64,000 bases of DNA from Diphasiastrum complanatum (Eukaryota; Streptophyta; Lycopodiopsida; Lycopodiales; Lycopodiaceae), in contig CM055100.1 of assembly GCA_029204225.1 (NCBI GenBank), forward strand, positions 65,309,184 to 65,373,183, given 5' to 3'. A program made the translations under genes and the position numbers. Below, piece after piece: positions 62,083 through 64,000 of the stretch. The first letter of the stretch is position 1; each line of letters opens with the position of its first letter. A model generated the notes under the pieces. It did no database searches. It was not told where the DNA came from and worked only from the letters and a program-made list of their open reading frames with translations.

Positions 62083-62584
62083 GTTGTTTTTACTTCCAAA
62101 GATTTTTTAGCCAGACGATTGTTGTTGTCAGCTTCCAAAGTTCCTTGGGCCAAATACAGCAGATCGGGTATTACTGGATGCTCCATGCAGCGGGACTGGT
62201 GTAAGTTTCTATAGTAGGCTTGAATTTAAGTGTTGAGCCATCTAAAAAGTTGTTTGATTACCCAAATAAGTTTATTTCTAATACACATCCAATCAGTTTG
62301 ATTTTCCATAGGCTAGTTATCTATATCTTTAATGAATGTAGTGGGTGGTATAACTTATTTGATTTCTTGGATCATTTAAGAAATTTGAGTAGCCCAGAAG
62401 TGGGCGACTCATCGGTATAGAAATTTTTGGCTTGAAGGTAGTAAGTCATGTTGTGTTTGTGTAAAATGAGTTTTACAATATTTGCATGTTGCATTGTCTG
62501 GTTTGGCAGATCATAGCAAAAGATCAATCTGTGAAGGTGTCGAAAAGTCTTGAAGATATTCAACGATGTGCTTTTCTTCAAAAG
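34099..62584 (+). CDS. NOP2: NOP2/NSUN1-type rRNA cytosine-C5 methyltransferase, 12 exons, 3' end outside window
   Basis: A nucleolar 25S rRNA m5C methyltransferase needed for large-subunit biogenesis (plant OLI2/NOP2A type). Exons: 34099-34741, 34866-35008, 35310-35373, 35522-35655, 43731-43814, 54417-54491, 56741-56812, 58897-58970, 59236-59288, 59798-59907, 62132-62200 and 62510-62584. All junctions are GT/AG and phases agree, giving 532 codons without a stop. Residues 1-260 are a charged Lys/Asp/Glu-rich nucleolar tail. The NOP2 domain follows, with RTNTLK near 351-356, the SAM-binding motif AAAPGGK at 430-436 and motif [10 protein letters not shown] at 500-507 with C503. The TCS motif carrying the second catalytic cysteine, and the C-terminus, are not in the window. 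Introns 4 and 5 are 8.1 and 10.6 kb and full of retroelement remains. Confidence 0.93.
34866..35008 (+). CDS. NOP2: NOP2 exon 2
   Basis: Begins after TTGGCAG and completes the split Glu codon. It encodes an acidic helix ([10 protein letters not shown]) and ends at GAA before GTAAGG. Confidence 0.9.
35310..35373 (+). CDS. NOP2: NOP2 exon 3
   Basis: Follows TATTAG. It encodes a short stretch including [10 protein letters not shown], conserved just before the NOP2 core, and ends with one base before GTAAGA. Confidence 0.85.
35522..35655 (+). CDS. NOP2: NOP2 exon 4
   Basis: Follows GGACAG. It encodes [11 protein letters not shown] and the [13 protein letters not shown] phrase characteristic of NOP2, and ends at CAG before GTTTTG. 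An 8075-bp intron follows. Confidence 0.9.
36133..36850. other. NOP2 intron 4, 5' part without recognisable feature
   Basis: AT-rich sequence with only short ORFs and no transposon motif recognised. Confidence 0.4.
36850..37880 (-). mobile_element. LINE remnant copy C (3' part, minus strand)
   Basis: Minus frames contain a VSSHQL(x)IET-like start, then [19 protein letters not shown], the paired-cysteine C-terminal tail shared with copies at 41.4, 50.5 and 60.5 kb. The block 36855-36885 matches the probable 3' end of copy B around 60120-60145. It is broken by stops and shifts. Confidence 0.55.
38105..38160 (-). mobile_element. LINE 3'-end fragment with 14-nt hairpin
   Basis: ATGCCAAAAGGCAT (38105-38118) followed by GCATATAAGACA and a TTACATGTCAAGT phrase. 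This matches 60098-60148, the 3' end of LINE copy B, base for base in most positions. It lies just beyond the chromodomain end of the gypsy element. Confidence 0.5.
38500..38825 (-). pseudogene. Integrase C-terminal part of the chromovirus, frameshifted
   Basis: Two overlapping minus frames carry consecutive parts of one integrase end, so at least one frameshift lies near 38600. Phrases such as [18 protein letters not shown] and [20 protein letters not shown] are typical of plant chromovirus polyproteins. Confidence 0.75.
41001..41382 (-). repeat. LTR of the decayed chromovirus
   Basis: On the minus strand it starts TGTTACGAGACCGTAACG (41382) and ends GTTCCTAACA (41001), 382 bp. A TATATAAG box (about 41065-41072) lies 64-71 bp before its end. 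The primer site CTAGTATCAGAGC follows at once. Confidence 0.65.
41400..42384 (+). mobile_element. LINE remnant copy A (3' part, plus strand)
   Basis: Plus frames give [10 protein letters not shown] (about 41578-41607), then [18 protein letters not shown] and [18 protein letters not shown] after shifts. This is the paired-cysteine tail of the family. The 3' UTR leads to a GTGCCCACGGGCAC hairpin (42336-42349) and TTAATAAAC, and ends in a (TTC)n-(TC)n tract, like other non-LTR retrotransposons that end in simple repeats. Confidence 0.6.
42336..42349 (+). other. 3'-terminal hairpin of LINE copy A
   Basis: GTGCC-CACG-GGCAC, a perfect 5-bp stem with a 4-nt loop, about 27 nt before the terminal TTC tract. 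Related hairpins occur at 38105-38118 and 60098-60111. Confidence 0.6.
42386..42744 (+). repeat. CT-rich dispersed repeat, copy 2
   Basis: Homologue of 17692-18099, with TC tracts at both ends (about 42386-42409 and 42724-42742). It shares AAAACCCTA boxes, CTAGAAACTTCTCTT, CACATGTTCTC and CGTGGCCCAATCAAAA in order. It follows directly on the simple-repeat end of LINE copy A. Confidence 0.65.
42745..43730. other. NOP2 intron 4, 3' part
   Basis: No recognisable gene or repeat. It ends in the acceptor TTTGTAG of NOP2 exon 5. Confidence 0.45.
43731..43814 (+). CDS. NOP2: NOP2 exon 5
   Basis: 28 whole codons after TTTGTAG, including a [10 protein letters not shown] phrase and RTNTLK of the NOP2 signature. 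Ends before GTCAGT. Flanked by the two largest introns. Confidence 0.92.
44140..44560 (+). pseudogene. Copia-type Gag fragment
   Basis: The frame from 44232 reads like a UBN2 Gag segment: a helix with [20 protein letters not shown] followed by an [13 protein letters not shown] phrase. It stops at 44459. The upstream sequence carries a duplicated GAGAGCAAGAAA(G/A)(G/A)CATTGTG block (44155 and 44234). A perfect inverted repeat at 44415-44487 cuts across the end of the frame. Confidence 0.5.
44415..44487. repeat. Perfect 31-bp inverted repeat with 11-nt loop
   Basis: The arms 44415-44445 and 44457-44487 are exact reverse complements. The left arm reads in the Gag frame, while the right arm continues a different copy of the same sequence. 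No T-run or other sign of a terminator follows. Confidence 0.97.
44565..45689. other. NOP2 intron 5 segment, possibly older LINE sequence
   Basis: Short plus-strand ORFs (for example 44736-44999) without recognised motif. The last part flanks the copia insertion and should belong to the same older LINE as 49556-50770 if the nested interpretation is right. Confidence 0.3.
45695..46140 (+). repeat. 5' LTR of the copia element
   Basis: 446 bp, TGTTAG...TTACA. It contains a (TC)33 tract at 45985-46050. It is nearly identical to 49108-49550 apart from scattered substitutions and a few indels, including about 13 bp missing near 45917. Confidence 0.92.
46141..46153 (+). other. Primer-binding site of the copia element
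   Basis: TGGTATCAGAGCT, complementary to the initiator tRNA-Met 3' end, directly after the 5' LTR. Confidence 0.88.
46242..49026 (+). pseudogene. Copia gag-pol remains (knuckle, integrase, RT, RNase H)
   Basis: 46242-46475 carries a CX2CX4HX4C knuckle ([14 protein letters not shown]). 46492-47238 carries the integrase core, with a DRGGEY aspartate and the [11 protein letters not shown] glutamate, and its C-terminal region. 47484-48266 is the reverse transcriptase with [23 protein letters not shown] and the catalytic FVDDIIITG. 48285-49026 is the connection and RNase H, with [19 protein letters not shown] and a KHIGSI phrase. The first integrase aspartate is lost with the deletion. Several stops and shifts make it non-functional, but homology is easy to follow, so decay is fairly recent. 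Confidence 0.9.
49108..49550 (+). repeat. 3' LTR of the copia element
   Basis: 443 bp, starting TGTTAG after the purine tract and ending TATACA. Its TC tract (49410-49459, about 50 bp) is shorter than that of the 5' LTR. It has an extra GTAAGTAGGTAGA-like insertion near 49330. Confidence 0.92.
49556..50770 (+). mobile_element. LINE remnant copy D (reverse transcriptase and tail)
   Basis: Frames after the copia element read [14 protein letters not shown] (the RT motif with the catalytic-domain aspartate), then a [16 protein letters not shown] phrase of LINE reverse transcriptases, and at 50560-50765 the family tail (REDKICKL..., [18 protein letters not shown]). It is heavily decayed. The RT phrase continues, in the same frame, sequence lying on the other side of the copia target site. 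Confidence 0.6.
50770..53750. other. NOP2 intron 5, segment without assignable feature
   Basis: Only short ORFs (for example 51589-51774 and 52854-53099) without recognised family. A Gln/Met-rich plus frame near 51760-51850 resembles a coiled coil. The LINE 3' UTR of copy D may reach about 51.2 kb. Confidence 0.35.
53762..53918 (+). repeat. 79-bp tandem duplication
   Basis: Two copies beginning GTTTGAA(A)..AAAGTTTCAAATGC at 53762 and 53841, both continuing to GACTTTGATT(T/C)TATGTG(A/G)CATTCTTG. A third partial copy of the end is at 53973-53990. Confidence 0.75.
54417..54491 (+). CDS. NOP2: NOP2 exon 6
   Basis: 25 whole codons after TCTCAG, carrying the [14 protein letters not shown] phrase conserved in NOP2. 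Ends before GTGAGA. Confidence 0.93.
54492..56740. other. NOP2 intron 6
   Basis: 2249 bp. Minus ORF 56167-56535 (122 codons) has no recognised relatives. A purine-rich stretch covers about 55880-56160. No transposon ends found. Confidence 0.45.
56741..56812 (+). CDS. NOP2: NOP2 exon 7
   Basis: 24 whole codons after TTGTAG, carrying [18 protein letters not shown]. Ends at ATG before GTATTG. Confidence 0.93.
56813..58896. other. NOP2 intron 7
   Basis: 2084 bp of T-rich intron sequence without recognised insertions. Confidence 0.5.
58897..58970 (+). CDS. NOP2: NOP2 exon 8
   Basis: Follows TGACAG. It carries [13 protein letters not shown] and the start of the SAM-binding motif (VVDMA). Ends two bases into an Ala codon before GTATGA. 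Confidence 0.93.
59236..59288 (+). CDS. NOP2: NOP2 exon 9 (SAM-binding motif)
   Basis: Follows GGGCAG. It completes AAAPGGKTT, the glycine-rich S-adenosylmethionine loop, and ends one base into a Gly codon before GTATTT. Confidence 0.93.
59798..59907 (+). CDS. NOP2: NOP2 exon 10
   Basis: Follows TTGCAG. It encodes [20 protein letters not shown] and the [11 protein letters not shown] phrase. Ends before GTGAGC; the intron soon enters a TG/CG/GA microsatellite. Confidence 0.93.
59925..60009 (+). repeat. Composite TG/CG/(GA)n microsatellite
   Basis: TGTGTGTGCGTGCGCGCGC is followed by about 65 bp of GA (59945-60009), 18 bp downstream of the exon 10 donor. Same order of blocks as 26704-26815. 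Confidence 0.97.
60098..60111 (-). other. 3'-terminal hairpin of LINE copy B
   Basis: ATGCCAAAAAGCAT forms a 4-bp stem (5 bp with one mismatch). It is at the same position relative to ATATAAGACA...ACATCTCAAGT as the 38105-38118 hairpin. Confidence 0.5.
60910..60961 (+). repeat. (GAAA)n microsatellite
   Basis: About 50 bp of GAAA/AAGA repeats inside LINE copy B. Confidence 0.95.
61200..61746 (-). pseudogene. LINE ORF1-like protein (coiled coil plus RNA-binding-like domain)
   Basis: The 149-codon frame from 61746 has a leucine-rich coiled coil (about residues 1-80), then an RVRGVKFEE strand and a [10 protein letters not shown] strand, the layout of plant L1-type ORF1 proteins. After a stop or shift near 61297 another frame continues with [18 protein letters not shown], the phrase that normally follows. 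The upstream Ser/Pro/Thr-rich frame (61722-62186) is interrupted by the GA tract and reaches into NOP2 exon 11. Confidence 0.55.
62035..62080 (+). repeat. (GA)23 microsatellite 52 bp before NOP2 exon 11
   Basis: Pure GA of about 46 bp. It lies at the intron 10 acceptor side, between the LINE ORF1-like frame and the exon. Confidence 0.97.
62132..62200 (+). CDS. NOP2: NOP2 exon 11 (catalytic motif IV)
   Basis: A 69-nt exon hidden inside overlapping longer ORFs. After TTGTCAG it encodes LPKFLG...[13 protein letters not shown], the motif IV loop with its cysteine, and ends before GTAAGT. A decayed LINE ORF1 and a GA tract lie directly upstream. Confidence 0.92.
62510..62584 (+). CDS. NOP2: NOP2 exon 12
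   Basis: Follows TTGGCAG. It encodes [12 protein letters not shown] and [11 protein letters not shown], the conserved segment after motif IV. Ends before GTTATT. The next exon, expected to begin near a (Q/E)LLLSAID-type phrase, is not seen before position 64000. Confidence 0.9.
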
Positions 62585-64000
62585 GTTATTTGCGCATGAT
62601 GCATGCTTTTCTTGTTTAAGCCACTCGTTATAGTAGAATCAAATACATTTGTGATTTTCTCAACTTGGCATGATAACATTGATGCGATATTGGTGTTGTT
62701 TGTTTGTTCTCCTCTTTGTAAATGGATATCAGAGCCGATTCATTCCAATGTGGACCTATGAAACCTTCGAGTGTTGTTGCCTTTCTGTATAATGAGTAAT
62801 ATAATGTTGTTAACTAGCATCACATTAAGCACAAAAGACTGTGGATGACGAGCAAATAGCACTTTCAAAGTAAGAACTATAAAGAAACGTCACATAAAGT
62901 TATTAGCAGATCCCTGACTAGAAAGAGCAATCAGTAAATCTCCAAGACATATCTATGCCAAATGAGTATGAGTGAGCTCTTATTTATGCTACTCATGAAT
63001 TAATTTCAGAACAAGTTAGGGCAGCAAAGTAGTATTCCCCATTTGGAGCAAAAAATAGTGTACTCATCCAGAAGGCATGTTGAAGTTAAACTTGAAAGTA
63101 TCATAATGTCCAGGGCCATAATGTCAAGTAATCCCTGTGAGTTCATAAATTTGTTGTAGATGGATGAACCCTGAAGTATTCTGAGTCCATAACAGTCCTT
63201 GGCTGAGAAAAAGATCCCCATCCCCCCCCAAAAAAAAAAGTGGGCAATAATACAAAGCAGGTAGTAGCATTTGCTGGATTAGGCGGAGGTGAATGAATTG
63301 AAGCTTTGAACTCGAGTAGTTCAAACCTGGGCCGGTGCTAACCAACTTGGTTTGAATAAGAAAAAAAGGCTGGTGTGCACACACTTAATATTAGTGATAG
63401 TGCTTTGTGCGTGAGTGTTAATTTTATTTCCTACCTTTTTTAAAGGAAGATAAGACTTGTGTGTGTGATAGGCTAGTTGTCTTGGCTGGAGCACACAAGT
63501 CCAATATTAGTGTAATTTTTTTTTAAAATTTACTTTTGGAAAGGCAATGTTGCTCAACTGCACAACAGGCTAGTTAATATCAGAAATTGTTTTTAAGATG
63601 TGATATTACTTCTGTGCATTGCATGTGATTTGGCTATGCTTGATATGGATTATTGTGCACAAGTTAGATATTGCTCCAATCCGTACGAGAAACTGCTTTC
63701 CTTATCTTTTCCTTTACTTGTGAAAGGAGTAGTTTTTCATAAGATGAAAACCCTTGTGAAGAGAACTTCTTGCTACCAATAGTCATGATGGAGGTAAATC
63801 TTTTTGGGAGATTGTCCGAGAGACAATCCCTGATAGGTATCGCTAAAATCTTGCAGAAACATTGATCTGAATGGAACTACTAGAATTGAAGGATTCTAGG
63901 TGTTGAACTTATAAACCTAGTCAAATGAATAGTACATGCCACATGGTCAATAATTGGGTCCAAATTTTTAAGGCCCAAATACTTAGGCAAATTTTTTTTT
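62585..64000. other. NOP2 intron 12 (incomplete)
   Basis: AT-rich; no further NOP2 exon could be read. Contains a C-run/A-run junction at about 63222-63239 and no recognised insertion. Confidence 0.5.

Larger units (their letters stand above)
60060..62090 (-). mobile_element. LINE copy B: ORF1 plus 3' tail, ORF2 mostly deleted (minus strand)
   Basis: Minus-strand order: ORF1-like frame (about 61200-61750 and upstream), a gap where the endonuclease and reverse transcriptase should be, the family C-terminal tail at 60494-60800 ([17 protein letters not shown], then [18 protein letters not shown] after a shift), and a 3' UTR ending near 60098 with the ATGCCAAAAAGCAT hairpin. The tail and 3' end match copies A, C and the 38.1-kb fragment. 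It fills most of NOP2 intron 10, antisense to the gene. Confidence 0.6.

Noticed and set aside
61825-62214. 129-codon plus-strand ORF covering NOP2 exon 11
   Set aside because: It crosses the GA tract and reads exon 11 in the wrong frame; the NOP2 frame with proper splice sites explains the region.

Overview
The window is nuclear DNA from a vascular plant with a large, repeat-rich genome. Three protein genes of recognisable plant type sit in AT-rich sequence full of long GA/TC microsatellites and decayed retrotransposons. Introns reach 8-11 kb and consist mostly of transposon debris. No species can be named from the sequence.

Layout. (1) 1-10.9 kb, minus strand: the first two coding exons of an ATAD1/Msp1-type AAA ATPase. 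Its first intron (7.2 kb) contains a truncated Ty1-copia element with a long 5' LTR, primer site and gag-protease-integrase ORF. Its second intron runs off the left edge. (2) 10.9-21.5 kb: intergenic, with degenerate tandem repeats, TC/GA microsatellites, a CT-rich dispersed repeat and an unassigned decayed coding-like stretch. (3) 21.6-24.1 kb, minus: an intact 834-residue protein encoded in one coding exon, with EF-hands, TPRs and a C-terminal zinc-binding motif; a 5'-UTR intron and a TATA-like promoter can be proposed upstream. (4) 25.8-33 kb: a long near-perfect hairpin element, a CACTA-like transposase remnant (plus), and a gutted gypsy-type LTR element (minus). (5) 34.1 kb to beyond the right edge, plus: the rRNA m5C methyltransferase NOP2 (plant OLI2/NOP2A type). 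Twelve coding exons join in frame to 532 codons. The promoter has telo-boxes and a TATA box, as expected for a ribosome-biogenesis gene. Introns 4 (8.1 kb), 5 (10.6 kb) and 10 (2.2 kb) carry chromovirus, copia and LINE remains.

Mobile DNA. The clearest element is a 3.86-kb Ty1-copia copy at 45695-49550 with two LTRs, primer site, polypurine tract and the 5-bp target duplication GTCAC. It seems to have landed inside an older LINE reverse-transcriptase gene. One LINE family is seen at least four times, recognised by a shared C-terminal zinc-finger-like tail. Three of its probable 3' ends keep a 14-nt palindrome at the same place, with paired base changes. Each LTR of the copia element contains a long TC microsatellite, so transposition can account for part of the microsatellite load.

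No operon, CRISPR, tRNA or rRNA gene was seen. I found no dedicated new biological system. The observations most worth a second look are the LINE 3' hairpin, the approximately 430-bp foldback element, the perfect 31-bp inverted repeat inside a gag fragment, the paired CT-rich repeats and the nested insertion in NOP2 intron 5.
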